Source of the DNA: Trinickia acidisoli
GTDB lineage: Bacteria; Pseudomonadota; Gammaproteobacteria; Burkholderiales; Burkholderiaceae
DNA: 64,000 nt
NCBI RefSeq assembly: GCF_017315725.1
Contig: NZ_JAFLRG010000002.1
Location: forward strand, 1,922,001 to 1,986,000
Direction of reading: 5' to 3'
Part shown: positions 1 through 8,405 of the stretch, piece by piece
How positions within the stretch are numbered: position 1 is the first letter of the stretch
How the letters are laid out: each line of letters starts with the position of its first letter
Translations under genes and position numbers: made by a program
The notes under the pieces: generated by a model
The model's input: only the letters and a program-made list of their open reading frames with translations
Databases searched by the model: none
What the model was told of the DNA's origin: nothing

Positions 1-1010
1 TCGTCGCGGCGTTCGAGGCGTTGGCCGGCACGATGCGCTCGCTCGGCTTTGCCATGGCGGCGGCCAATCAAGCAACATTGATTGATTGCATCCACTCGAT
101 GGGAACACGCGAACAGCAGATCGCGCTATTGCCTCGTTTGCTCGACGGCGAACCGGGCGCGACCGCGATCTCCGAGCGCGGCACGGGCACGGAGATCCGC
201 GCACTGCAAGCGAGATTGACGGGCGACAAACACGGCTACCGGCTCAACGGACACAAATACAACATCAGCCTTGCGCCCGACGCATCGATCATCCTCGTGG
301 CCGCGCGTTATGACGACGATGCGCGTACCCATACGAGCCTCGTGCTGCTCGACGCGGCATTGCCCGGCATCGTGCGCAGCGGCCCGCAGGGCACGCTGGG
401 CGTGCGCGACCTTCCGATCGGTGATCTTCAGTTCGACGACGTGCCCGTCGATCGCCAACGCGTTCTCGGCGCGCCGCGCGACGGGCTCAAATGGCTGATG
501 CATATCGCGTCCATGAATCGTGCGTATTTCGCGTTGTCGTGTGCAAGCGTCGTGCGGCCCTTTCTAGCCGATGCGCTCGCTTATGCCGCCGAGCGCAAGA
601 TCCTCGACGTACCGATCGATGCGCATCAGTATGTGCAACGCAGGCTCGTCGACGTGCGCATGCGTGCCGAACGATCGCGCTGGATGGCGCTTGCCGCACT
701 GGGGCAATGGTTGCACGGAGATCCCGATGCCTTGGAGAGCTGCTCGATCGCGAAAATCACCGCCGCGCAAGACTTGACGCAGTCGGCCATCGATCTATTG
801 GCGCTCCACGGCAGCGACGGCTATCGATACGGTGCGCTCTCCACATTCGTTACCGATGCGCTGGCGATGGTCAGCGCCGGTGGGACCGAGGAGATGCATC
901 GAAGAAATGTGTTCGCTCAGATGCAGCGGCGGCGCGAGCGCGACATGAAAACGGCGGTCTACACGCCAGCCGTGGAAGACACCGCGGAAACATCGGCGGA
1001 GTCGGCCTAA
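1..1010 (+). CDS. Acyl-CoA dehydrogenase family protein, 3' part (runs off left edge)
   Basis: The frame is open from base 3 to the stop at 1010, so the gene begins before the window; the TTG at 21 is unlikely to be its start. The visible part shows acyl-CoA dehydrogenase architecture: a middle beta-domain with a GATAISERGTGTEI-like FAD/substrate segment near the N-terminal side, then the C-terminal helical domain (AKITAAQDLTQSAIDLLALHGSDGY) and an end rich in Arg. Members oxidise acyl-CoA thioesters at the alpha-beta bond with FAD; some homologues have been recruited to secondary metabolism. The substrate cannot be told from this piece. The next gene is convergent. Confidence 0.8.
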   Translation, partial: VAAFEALAGTMRSLGFAMAAANQATLIDCIHSMGTREQQIALLPRLLDGEPGATAISERGTGTEIRALQARLTGDKHGYRLNGHKYNISLAPDASIILVAARYDDDARTHTSLVLLDAALPGIVRSGPQGTLGVRDLPIGDLQFDDVPVDRQRVLGAPRDGLKWLMHIASMNRAYFALSCASVVRPFLADALAYAAERKILDVPIDAHQYVQRRLVDVRMRAERSRWMALAALGQWLHGDPDALESCSIAKITAAQDLTQSAIDLLALHGSDGYRYGALSTFVTDALAMVSAGGTEEMHRRNVFAQMQRRRERDMKTAVYTPAVEDTAETSAESA

Positions 1011-1112
1011 ACATCCGACGAATGTCCGCACGCGCGAACACAGGCGATCGAGTGGTGTTCGATCGGCTGTCTTATGACTTATGCCATCACCTCTGCTAGT
1101 AAGCAGTCCTAA

Positions 1113-3308
1113 TTACTTTTCTTTGAGACGAATGTCGCGCGAAGACGCTCCAACGTAAAACCGTCCACCCGTAGCAAGCGTCCACTCATTGAGGTTCGTA
1201 TTCCAAACACGGCGCATTTGCGCCGGAACTTCCACGTGCACACGCTGCGTTTGGCCCGGATTCAAGCTCACCTTCTCCCATCCGACGAGCCGTTTCGGCG
1301 GCTCGACCGGGTCGCTCAGATCGGCGAGATAAACCTGCGGGACCTCCGCGCCGGCGACGGCCCCATCGTTGCGCAGCGTGAACGAAACGGTTGCTGAATG
1401 ATTCGCATGCTGGAGAACGCGCAGATCCGAATAAGCGAAGTGCGTATACGACAAGCCATGGCCGAACGGGAACATCGGTTGGATGTGCTCAGCGTCATAC
1501 CAGCGATAGCCCATCTCGAGCCCCTCCGAGTACACGGGATTGGGCGCGATCGTACCGTTGTTCCAGGTCGGCGTATCGGCATCGCGCACCGGGAACGTGA
1601 CCGGCAGCTTGCCCGAAGGATCGACCTTGCCGAACAACACGTTGGCGATCGCATTACCGCCGCCTTCGCCGGGGAACCACGCCTCGACGATCGCCGACAC
1701 CCGATCCTTCCAGGGCATCAACACCGGATTGCCGCTCTCGACCACGACGACGACATGCGGATTGACCTGCGCGACGGCCTCGACGAGCGCGTCTTGATTG
1801 GACGGGTTGGCGAGCGCAAGACTATTCAATTCGCCGAAGCCCTCGCCCGAGGCTTGCGTGACGAACACGATCGCGACGTCCGATTGCCTCGCCAAGTTCA
1901 CGGCCGCATCGATTTCCGGTTGCGTGTAGGCCCTGAACGGCGATTGCATGTCTTCGCTGCCCGCAAACGTGACCGTCGCATTCGGCGCGAGATTCCGAAT
2001 GGCCGTCACGATCGGCGTGGGCAGCTTGATCCAGGGATTCGGCCACCAGCCACACCCCGTCGAAGTCGGGAGCGTCAAGCCGCCGCAGCCGGGAAACGCA
2101 CCGGTTACGGGATCGCGAGTATCCCCCGAGCCCCCGCCCGTGATCACGCCGACGTCCGCATGACCGCCGATGACAGCGATGCGCTTCACGCTCGACGCAT
2201 TGAGCGGCAACTGATTGTCTCGATTCTTTAGGAGTACGATCGATTGCTCCTCGGCGTACTGCGCGAACTGCCGGGCCGCACCGAAATCGATCGTCTCGCC
2301 GCTTTTCGGCGGATCGTCCATCACACCCGTGCGAATCATGACGTACAGCTTGCGCCGCACCATATCGTCGAGCCGCGCCTGCGTGATTTGATGATTGGCA
2401 AGCGCCTGCTTGACGAACGCAGGCGTGAGGTACACCGTTGGGCCGACGTCTTCTTCCTCGTCCAAGCCCGCGTTGATTGCGGCCGCCGTGCTATGCGTCG
2501 CGCCCCAATCCGATTGAACCTGGCCTTTGAAGTGCCAGTCGCCCTTCAGGACATCGTCGAGCACGTGCGCGTTTTCGCATGCATAGGTGCCGTTGACCTT
2601 GTTGTAGCTGCACATCACGCTGCCGGGATGCGCTTGCTCCACCGCCAGTTCGAACGGCAGCAGATAGAGCTCGCGCAGCGTGCGCTCGTCGATCGTATCG
2701 TTGCCGCCCCCGCGATTGGTTTCTTGCTCGTTGCCGACGTAGTGCTTGATCGTTGCGATGACCTTGTTGTCCTGCGTGGCGCGCGTCCGTGCTGCCAACA
2801 TTTCGCCGGCCAGCACGGGATCTTCGCCGAGGAATTCGAACATCCGGCCGTCGCGTGCCTCGCGCGCGAGGTTCGTGCCACCGCCGAGGCCCATGGCGAA
2901 GCCTTGCTCCCTGAGCTGCCGAGCAATGGTGGCGCCGAATTGATACGAAAGATTGAGGTCCCAGCTTGCGGCAAGTGCGATCGTGGCGGGGAACGTGGTG
3001 CTGGGTTGAACGGTGCTACCCGAGCCTGTCGCCGAGTCGACCATATCGATGTCGGGAATGCCTAGCCGCGGCACCCCCTGAATGTAGCCGGCGCCGCCGC
3101 CGGGCACCGCGCTCATCTGATATTCCGAGTGAATTAGCTGCAGCTTTTCGTCGAGCGTCATTTGCTTCACGAGCGCATCGGCGCGACGGGATGCCATATC
3201 GCTCGTGAATGCGTTGTTCGCGGCTGAATCGGCGGCATGCGACACGGTTTGCGCTAAAGCGCAAAGCGCGACGGAAGCGATTGCAAGGGATAAGCGTTTT
3301 ATCGGCAT
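1113..3308 (-). CDS. Secreted GH3 beta-glucosidase
   Basis: 731 residues. An N-terminal signal peptide (residues 1-25, ending VSHA) predicts export to the periplasm. The GH3 N-terminal barrel carries the KH pair (IKHY, about 188-191) and the nucleophile motif QSDWGATHS with Asp near 267. The GH3 C-terminal domain follows from about 350, and a fibronectin-III-like domain closes the protein (PFGHGLSYTHF near 630, then the beta-sandwich). The length and three-domain order match BglX-type enzymes that hydrolyse terminal beta-glucosides or other beta-glycosides. A GGAG sits 8 bases before the ATG. It stands alone, with 156 bases separating it from the upstream RDD gene. The exact sugar specificity is not visible. 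Confidence 0.9.
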   Translation of the reverse strand: MPIKRLSLAIASVALCALAQTVSHAADSAANNAFTSDMASRRADALVKQMTLDEKLQLIHSEYQMSAVPGGGAGYIQGVPRLGIPDIDMVDSATGSGSTVQPSTTFPATIALAASWDLNLSYQFGATIARQLREQGFAMGLGGGTNLAREARDGRMFEFLGEDPVLAGEMLAARTRATQDNKVIATIKHYVGNEQETNRGGGNDTIDERTLRELYLLPFELAVEQAHPGSVMCSYNKVNGTYACENAHVLDDVLKGDWHFKGQVQSDWGATHSTAAAINAGLDEEEDVGPTVYLTPAFVKQALANHQITQARLDDMVRRKLYVMIRTGVMDDPPKSGETIDFGAARQFAQYAEEQSIVLLKNRDNQLPLNASSVKRIAVIGGHADVGVITGGGSGDTRDPVTGAFPGCGGLTLPTSTGCGWWPNPWIKLPTPIVTAIRNLAPNATVTFAGSEDMQSPFRAYTQPEIDAAVNLARQSDVAIVFVTQASGEGFGELNSLALANPSNQDALVEAVAQVNPHVVVVVESGNPVLMPWKDRVSAIVEAWFPGEGGGNAIANVLFGKVDPSGKLPVTFPVRDADTPTWNNGTIAPNPVYSEGLEMGYRWYDAEHIQPMFPFGHGLSYTHFAYSDLRVLQHANHSATVSFTLRNDGAVAGAEVPQVYLADLSDPVEPPKRLVGWEKVSLNPGQTQRVHVEVPAQMRRVWNTNLNEWTLATGGRFYVGASSRDIRLKEK

Positions 3309-3464
3309 GGGCTCGGCTCCGTGATTGATGCTTGGCTATGTGCTGCCTGGTCATGCTTACGCCGCGCCGCGCAAAAGCGAGCGAACATGCGAGACCATCG
3401 TTCCTCCGCAAATGCGTCTTACGGATGACATGCTCTTAACTCATCGGGTCTCGCTGTCGTTCAC

Positions 3465-4454
3465 TCAACTATGCGGTGCCGCCGGATTGATTTTCAGCTT
3501 CGCCAACCACTGGCTGGGTGTTCGCGCGTCGACAGCCTGCCAACGCCATGAAGCAATGCCGAGATCGACGCTGCGGGCGCAGACGATCGTCACGAGATCA
3601 TGTTTTGCGAGATCCGGCGATGCTGAGAAGGCCGCTGTCCCGACAGCATCAAAACAACGATCGGGCGACAGCGCGGGATTTCGCACGACGACTGAAATTG
3701 CGACTATCCTCCGAACGCTTTGCCGCGATGAGCCGAGTTGTCGAACGCTAGTCGTCGAGATGCCCGCCTGGCCCACGCCAGGGACGGATGACACTGCTCG
3801 CTGAACTTCGTAAAGATTCGTCAATCTTGATGCAACCCATCGGTTTGCGATTGCCCCCGTCACCATCATTAGCGCGCCTAATGCCACCATGATGACGTAG
3901 TGCTTCTTTGCAGGCGGAGGTGCCACAGCGTAGGTCGCGGTCTCACGCACGACGACGCTGGAAGTCGCTAGGTCATGCAACGAACGTCGACTCGGGCGAT
4001 TGAACGCGAGTAGGTAAAACAATGCAGCACCCCATAGTGATATCAGGATACCGTTGGTTACCGTTAGCCATTGCATGCTTGGCATTTGCAGCGCGGGCGT
4101 GTCGACGAAGCCGATACCGTGAAGAACGAGAGGGACAGCGATGATCACGTATCGCAGGCAAGCCTGACGAGCGCTTAGTCGGGTTAGTTCGCCCGCTTGG
4201 CACCGCATCACCTTAATCCGCATAACTTGCTTGCCGAGCGATTGGCTGCGGCCGCCGAAGTCGCCTTCAAGCAACGTGAAGTAGGCCGCACCGATGAGGA
4301 AGCCGATTATGCGGCCCCACTCGCCGATCATCGATAGGACGTCGAAGAAAAGAATGGCGAGTGCCATCCCGATGAGGCCCAATACAAGGCTGTCGATTGC
4401 GAAGGCAGCGGTGCGCCGCCAGAAGCCTGCAGTTTCGTTGTTCGGTGTTTCCAT
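3465..4454 (-). CDS. RDD-family membrane protein
   Basis: The ATG at 4454 was chosen because GAGGA lies 6-7 bases upstream and the protein then begins METPNNETAGFWRRTAAF, the usual start of an RDD domain; the frame itself is open to 4571. The RDD domain (about residues 8-160) has Arg in the first segment (FWRR), two Asp-containing membrane segments and the GGRSQSLGKQVM motif. A further membrane helix near 200 is followed by a soluble tail of about 130 residues. RDD proteins are poorly understood membrane proteins, some linked to ion or solute export. Genes on the same strand upstream also encode membrane proteins, so a common transcript is possible. Confidence 0.75.
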   Translation of the reverse strand: METPNNETAGFWRRTAAFAIDSLVLGLIGMALAILFFDVLSMIGEWGRIIGFLIGAAYFTLLEGDFGGRSQSLGKQVMRIKVMRCQAGELTRLSARQACLRYVIIAVPLVLHGIGFVDTPALQMPSMQWLTVTNGILISLWGAALFYLLAFNRPSRRSLHDLATSSVVVRETATYAVAPPPAKKHYVIMVALGALMMVTGAIANRWVASRLTNLYEVQRAVSSVPGVGQAGISTTSVRQLGSSRQSVRRIVAISVVVRNPALSPDRCFDAVGTAAFSASPDLAKHDLVTIVCARSVDLGIASWRWQAVDARTPSQWLAKLKINPAAPHS

Positions 4455-4588
4455 GCGTTTCCTCGGAGGCGGGCTGGGATGCTGCGGGGCAACCGCCTTA
4501 TAACCGCTTTTCTCGGCAAAGTGCACACCTTCTCTACCGCGACCACCGGTCAGATCGCACCCGTAGCACACTGGGAAATTTCATAAAT

Positions 4589-4996
4589 CTATAAATACTT
4601 GAATTTCCTGATCCGTATCTGGCCGTTAAACCGACCCACAACGAACTGAATCGGTTCCTCCGTATGGGCGACTGTTCGTTCAAGAATCCATGGAGTCGGC
4701 CGATACATCAATATCTGACCGTTTATCCGCAAGTCCAATATTTCATATTCCTCTACGAACTCACGTCGTCGCCCGGTCCATTCGTAGTGAGCAGGGACGG
4801 TTCGCTTCGCAACCACAATGGCGATTCCCGTTTGAACAGCGACACCGATATAGTTCCACACTTGAAAAACGATCATCGCAAGCGTTGCCAACATCCCAAC
4901 GTAGATGACGAGGAACAGACAACCTCCGATGATTCCACCAATCCCACGGTGCATAAGGACAAACGGCAGCAATGCTATGTTATGCCATATCATCAT
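4589..4996 (-). CDS. Small membrane protein, family not recognised
   Basis: 135 residues. Two or three hydrophobic segments are seen in the first 70 residues (GIGGIIGGCLFLVIYVGMLA and a second around WNYIGVAVQTGIAIVVA). A hydrophilic C-terminal half with alternating beta-like pattern (EYEILDLRINGQILMYR, QFVVGRFNGQIRIRKF) follows. I do not recognise the family. It lies between two other minus-strand membrane-protein genes, and base composition here is poorer in GC than in the flanks, which suggests acquired DNA. No strong ribosome site is obvious, so the start is uncertain. Confidence 0.5.
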   Translation of the reverse strand: MMIWHNIALLPFVLMHRGIGGIIGGCLFLVIYVGMLATLAMIVFQVWNYIGVAVQTGIAIVVAKRTVPAHYEWTGRRREFVEEYEILDLRINGQILMYRPTPWILERTVAHTEEPIQFVVGRFNGQIRIRKFKYL

Positions 4997-5029
4997 TGAT
5001 ATTCAATTCTCATGATAGCGTTCGGAGCA

Positions 5030-6133
5030 TCACGGTCTATCGATCCGTTTGATAGACTCGATGTGTATGCCAAAGGCGTTGCTTGACTGGTCAATACGGA
5101 CATCTTCTACCCCACGCCAGTAGTCAGCGGCATAGGGATCGCAGAATTGGATCGTCTTATCAAGCGAAGGCTCCCTAAGAATCAAGAACCTATGACAACC
5201 CTTTCCAGTGGTTGTTTTTGTCAACCGTAACGGTTCATCAATGAATGATACCGTCGCAGGCGTCGCGCGCATTTCAAAGATCTGCGCGTAATGGCCAACA
5301 ATCGAACATCCGCCAAGGATCATCAAAAGGGTTATCGCGACATCTACAACCCAAACTCCGCTACCTCGTCTGATCGCACTCCTTGCTATGGTGCTCCACC
5401 GGATGCAAGCCCCTATCACGGCCAATGCTGTGAATATCGAAATCGAAACTTTAGCCCACGATCCAATTTTCGCCTGAGCATTGAGATAACAATGTCCTCC
5501 GCTAGCTACCTCACCTAAAATTGCAGTAAGTACCATCACCGAAACGTAGCACACCGCCGCATTTATGGCAGGTGGTGATTTCGATGCTTCAGACGAACCG
5601 GCCATGCCGCTGATTCGCAGTTTTACCCATCGATTGATTTGGGCTGCGAGGCCAATCGTTCCGCCCTCAGTCTCATCGCCCGGCAAGCGAATCGTGGACG
5701 AGCCATATCGCAGATTGATCCAGTAGACAGGTGATTTACCCCCTATCGTTATCGGACTTGCTGCCATGGGCCCAGGAAAGGCCCAACTTCCGATGCCTTG
5801 CCGGACGGTCCCATCGGAACTTATATGGGCGGCAGATTTGATGGTGCCACTACGAATTAGGAATATAAGAAGCCCAGCGTTCCCGAAGAGGCATATCGGA
5901 ATTAATTCCCACTCGCCCGACAGAATCGTGACTTGTGCCTGATAGAGGAAATAGTGGCACACAGATAGGACTATACAAAATATGCTGAAAAGCAGAGCAG
6001 GTTCCGCTCGCGCGCTAGCGGAATAGGAAACAACCAGACGATCGGGCTCTTCAATCAGTTGGGAGGAGCGAGAATTTTTATTCATTATAAGTTGAAAGGA
6101 TTCGCAACGCATTGGCCATGCGGTTTTAATCAT
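5030..6133 (-). CDS. Hypothetical polytopic membrane protein
   Basis: Up to 367 residues. About five membrane segments are visible: near 44-62, 70-90, 190-212, 220-242 and 255-275. A soluble beta-rich piece lies between the first two and the rest, with a second soluble stretch after the last (ending IHIESIKRIDRP). The ATG at 6133 has GAGG only one base upstream; an internal ATG at 6085 (MNKNSRSSQL) is equally possible. I do not recognise a family. Codon use is less GC-biased than in the flanking core genes. The downstream neighbour is another small membrane protein 33 bases away, so the two may be co-transcribed. Confidence 0.5.
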   Translation of the reverse strand: MIKTAWPMRCESFQLIMNKNSRSSQLIEEPDRLVVSYSASARAEPALLFSIFCIVLSVCHYFLYQAQVTILSGEWELIPICLFGNAGLLIFLIRSGTIKSAAHISSDGTVRQGIGSWAFPGPMAASPITIGGKSPVYWINLRYGSSTIRLPGDETEGGTIGLAAQINRWVKLRISGMAGSSEASKSPPAINAAVCYVSVMVLTAILGEVASGGHCYLNAQAKIGSWAKVSISIFTALAVIGACIRWSTIARSAIRRGSGVWVVDVAITLLMILGGCSIVGHYAQIFEMRATPATVSFIDEPLRLTKTTTGKGCHRFLILREPSLDKTIQFCDPYAADYWRGVEDVRIDQSSNAFGIHIESIKRIDRP

Positions 6134-6213
6134 ACCTCACTATCGTATCAAGTTATCTAATTTCCCGACGGACAGGTTGAATGACCTGGACGCGACCTTA
6201 TCCGACAAAGCCT

Positions 6214-6342
6214 CTAGCCGGCGATGCCGTCGTCCTCTATGAGCCTGATCGCGACAACTGTACGCGTGCCGACATCGGTGCAGCGATACCAGAACGGGCC
6301 ACAGATGAATTCAAGGCCGATATGAAAATCAACGGGCCTCAT
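6214..6342 (-). CDS. Very small conserved-looking protein (42 aa)
   Basis: This ORF begins with ATG at 6342 and ends with TAG at 6216-6214. A GGAG sits 6 bases before the start. The peptide contains DFHIGLEFICGPFWYRCTDVGTRTVVAIRL, which from memory resembles the start of short conserved proteins found beside DUF-type toxin-like genes; those are usually about 60-70 residues, so this copy may be cut short at its C-terminus. Its start overlaps the end of the upstream small ORF by 14 bases, which suggests translational coupling. The opposite-strand ORF 6181-6345 looks less protein-like. Confidence 0.45.
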   Translation of the reverse strand: MRPVDFHIGLEFICGPFWYRCTDVGTRTVVAIRLIEDDGIAG

Positions 6343-6466
6343 TGAACGCTCCATCGACTGTGAGCGAAGCCGATCCCGACTCATTGATGAGGCGATACAT
6401 CACGTAACTCAAGGGACGGCTCGTGTCCGTCTTCTCAATGCAGACGACCGTATCCGGCTTACTCAC
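6329..6466 (-). CDS. Small protein (45 aa) overlapping the DUF29 gene end
   Basis: A GTG at 6466 lies 8 bases after a strong GGAGG and overlaps the stop of the upstream DUF2442-DUF29 gene by 8 bases. The peptide starts VSKPDTVVCIEKTD and ends ASLTVDGAFNEAR. No family is recognised. The frame stays open to 6643, but that upstream part is a shadow of the DUF29 domain. Tight overlap on both sides and a good ribosome site make this a likely real gene, co-translated with its neighbours. Confidence 0.45.
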   Translation of the reverse strand: MSKPDTVVCIEKTDTSRPLSYVMYRLINESGSASLTVDGAFNEAR

Positions 6467-7175
6467 GGGCGTGCCCTCCAGGCCAGAATGCATTGGAAAG
6501 CAGTTGCGCTTTCCCGTATGGGCATTGCTCAGGCACAAGGGAAGCGATGATCCCGGTTGAGTCGGACACGCCCAGCCTGGCCGACTCCCAAGCTTTTGCA
6601 TACATCGCATCCCACTCCTCGGCGAGACTCGGAGCATCCTCAAGAATGAGCGGGATCATACTTCGCTCTTCTACGATCGCGATATACCAGGCTGGTTGTC
6701 TCACGCCGCTCAGGTATTCCCATTGGGCGAGATGTTGCAACAGGCAGGCGAGGCGATCGACAAGCTCCCGCCGGAGAGCGCGCGCAAGCGTGTCGAGTTC
6801 TTCCGCAACGTTTTCGACATCCAGGCTGTCGAATCGGCCCGACCGCAGCTTTGCGGCCTGATCACATGCCCAGAGAATAAAGTCCGAATCGTAGGCATCG
6901 ACTAGCACTGAGGACGCACTTCCGACACTGGAATTCGGCGTGTCTCCACGCCCGGCGAGAAGCCCGGTGATGGAAATATTCTCGTCGACGCATTCCCAGT
7001 GCACCCCACGACGACTTAATGTGTAAGTCGAGCGTTGTTCGGGCGTTGCCCTCACCAACTGGGGAAACCACGCGAGCGGTACGCCGAGCGTGCGACCGTC
7101 TGCGAGATCAACCCAGAGCGTGAAATCGTCGAATCGGATGCTCTTTGCGGTGACCACTTCCCTGATGACCCTCAT
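6459..7175 (-). CDS. DUF2442-DUF29 fusion protein
   Basis: The ATG at 7175 was preferred (GAGG with 6-base spacing), giving 238 residues; the frame opens at 7211. Residues about 10-75 match the DUF2442 pattern (DGRTLGVPLAWFPQL, ATPEQRSTY, ENISITGLLAG). From about 95 to the end the protein matches DUF29 (YDSDFILWACDQAAKLRSGRFD, DVENVAEELDTLAR, LLQHLAQWEYL, then CPYGKAQLL). Both families are uncharacterised; DUF2442 is normally a stand-alone small protein, often beside DUF4160 and toxin-antitoxin-like genes. A single ORF carrying both is unusual. Two tiny overlapping ORFs follow it, forming a compact operon. Confidence 0.7.
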   Translation of the reverse strand: MRVIREVVTAKSIRFDDFTLWVDLADGRTLGVPLAWFPQLVRATPEQRSTYTLSRRGVHWECVDENISITGLLAGRGDTPNSSVGSASSVLVDAYDSDFILWACDQAAKLRSGRFDSLDVENVAEELDTLARALRRELVDRLACLLQHLAQWEYLSGVRQPAWYIAIVEERSMIPLILEDAPSLAEEWDAMYAKAWESARLGVSDSTGIIASLVPEQCPYGKAQLLSNAFWPGGHARE

Positions 7176-7388
7176 GTGCTGCCTCATGTAACTCGACAAC
7201 GTTGCGCGCATCGCGCATGCACTCCTGCAAATCAGCTATCGCCGCGCAACGACCTCCATCTCCGACTGAAGATCCTTTGCGATGTTCCGGTGTTCTCGCG
7301 CGTTTTGCCAATGGACAGCGTGGAAGAGGGAGAGCAGCCCCAAAGCGGCTAAAGAGGAGGCCGATCGGCCAGTTGCCATCGATTTGAG

Positions 7389-7416
7389 ATCGGTGTATAA
7401 ACACCTATACACCGAT
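7389..7416. promoter_or_regulatory. Operator: perfect inverted repeat before the TA operon
   Basis: ATCGGTGTATA and its exact complement TATACACCGAT form 11-base arms around a 6-base spacer, 14 bases before the antitoxin ATG. The position is typical for autoregulation by a ribbon-helix-helix antitoxin. Confidence 0.7.
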
Positions 7417-7430
7417 ACAGGGAAACAGCC

Positions 7431-7670
7431 ATGAATTCAGTACGTTGGAACGTCGCCGTGTCGGCCGACACCGATCAGTCGGTTCGCATGTACCTTGCCT
7501 CCCAAGGCGGAGGCCGCAAGGGTGACCTCTCGCGCTTCATCGAAGAAGCCGTGCGCGCCCACCTCCTCGAACTATCGGCCGAGCAAGCCAAGATGGCCAA
7601 TGTCAACGTCAGCGAAGCTGACCTGATGGCCATCGTCTCCGAGGCGGTGCAATGGGCGCGTGAACATTGA
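7431..7670 (+). CDS. Ribbon-helix-helix antitoxin
   Basis: 79 residues. The N-terminal part (VRWNVAVSADTDQSVRMYL, then GDLSRFIEEAVRAHL) has the strand-helix-helix pattern of an RHH DNA-binding domain, and the C-terminal tail (AKMANVNVSEADLMAIV) would bind the toxin. AGGGA sits 8-9 bases upstream. The stop TGA (7668-7670) overlaps the toxin ATG by one base, the usual coupled arrangement of antitoxin and PIN toxin. The protein should repress its own promoter through the inverted repeat at 7389-7416. Confidence 0.85.
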   Translation: MNSVRWNVAVSADTDQSVRMYLASQGGGRKGDLSRFIEEAVRAHLLELSAEQAKMANVNVSEADLMAIVSEAVQWAREH

Positions 7671-8080
7671 TGCGCGTCGTTCTAGATACCAATATCCTGC
7701 TGAGCGCCCTTATCTCTCCACACGGCTCGCCCGACATCATCTATCGAGCTTGGCGGGCCGCTCGCTTCGAACTCGTCACCTCAACCACACAACTCGCCGA
7801 ATTGCGTCGCGCCAGCCGTTATCCGAAGCTCAAAGCCGTGTTGCAGCCGCATCTTGTCGGCACGATGGTCAACAACCTACAGCGCGCGATTGTTCTGAAC
7901 CATCTGGTGGTGAACATCGAGACCAATGATCCCAACGATGCCTTTTTGCTTGCGATGGCTCAAGCCGGTGACGTGGACTACCTCGTGACCGGCGATCATC
8001 GCGCTGGGCTCTTGCAGCGCGGCAACCATGGTCGCACTCGCATTGTTACACCCGCAGCGTTCTGTGCCGAGGCGCTCTAA
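7670..8080 (+). CDS. PIN-domain toxin
   Basis: 136 residues from the ATG at 7670; the TTG one codon earlier is unlikely. The protein starts MRVVLDTNILLSAL, with the first PIN acidic residue in DTN. A Glu follows in TTQLAELRRA, then the third acidic patch in NDPNDAFLLAMAQAG and the fourth region DYLVTGDHRAGLL. All metal-binding positions expected for a PIN ribonuclease appear present. The family is annotated as 'putative toxin component, PIN family'. It forms a type II toxin-antitoxin pair with the RHH gene; the RNA target is unknown. Confidence 0.88.
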   Translation: MRVVLDTNILLSALISPHGSPDIIYRAWRAARFELVTSTTQLAELRRASRYPKLKAVLQPHLVGTMVNNLQRAIVLNHLVVNIETNDPNDAFLLAMAQAGDVDYLVTGDHRAGLLQRGNHGRTRIVTPAAFCAEAL

Positions 8081-8108
8081 CCGACGCTCGATAATTGCCG
8101 CGTTATGT

Positions 8109-8365
8109 TTAATCGTGGGATTCGGCCCGCAAGGGACGAAGCCCGCGATTTACCCCCGGCCCTTCGTTACCCTCGGCCCAGCGGGCCGCACGAACCCTCT
8201 TCGTCACACTCTCGGGCCCACTGGCCCGCTTGAACCCTCTTCGTTGCCAATCCTGGCCACAGGCCAGGATTTCCGGGCCGCTCCGGCACGGCACTTCTTC
8301 ATTCGTCGAGGTATCGGGCCGCATGGCCCGCACTGCATTACCCAGCGTCCTAGGCCGATCGGCTA
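8109..8365. repeat. Non-coding stretch with GGCCC hairpins and a 39-base near-tandem repeat
   Basis: This gene-free stretch contains two copies of a 39-base unit starting at 8172 and 8211. Both carry CTCGG(G)CCCA..GGCC, then GAACCCTCTTCGT. There is also a perfect hairpin at 8249-8271 (AATCCTGGCC, loop ACA, complement), a GGGCC-GCAT-GGCCC hairpin near 8317-8330 and a GCCGATCGGC palindrome near 8353. ORFs on both strands are repeat-derived and are not called. The hairpin at 8249-8271 could end the toxin transcript. Confidence 0.6.
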
Positions 8366-8405
8366 ATGGTTAGGACTCCTGATTTTTAATACAATCAAAG
8401 ACTTA

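Noticed and set aside
6181..6345. 54-codon plus-strand ORF starting ATGACCTGGACG
   Set aside because: No ribosome site, and the minus-strand 42-codon frame has a good one and protein-like sequence.
8028..8366. 112-codon ORF after the PIN gene
   Set aside because: It starts inside the toxin gene and runs through the hairpin repeats; composition is repeat-driven.
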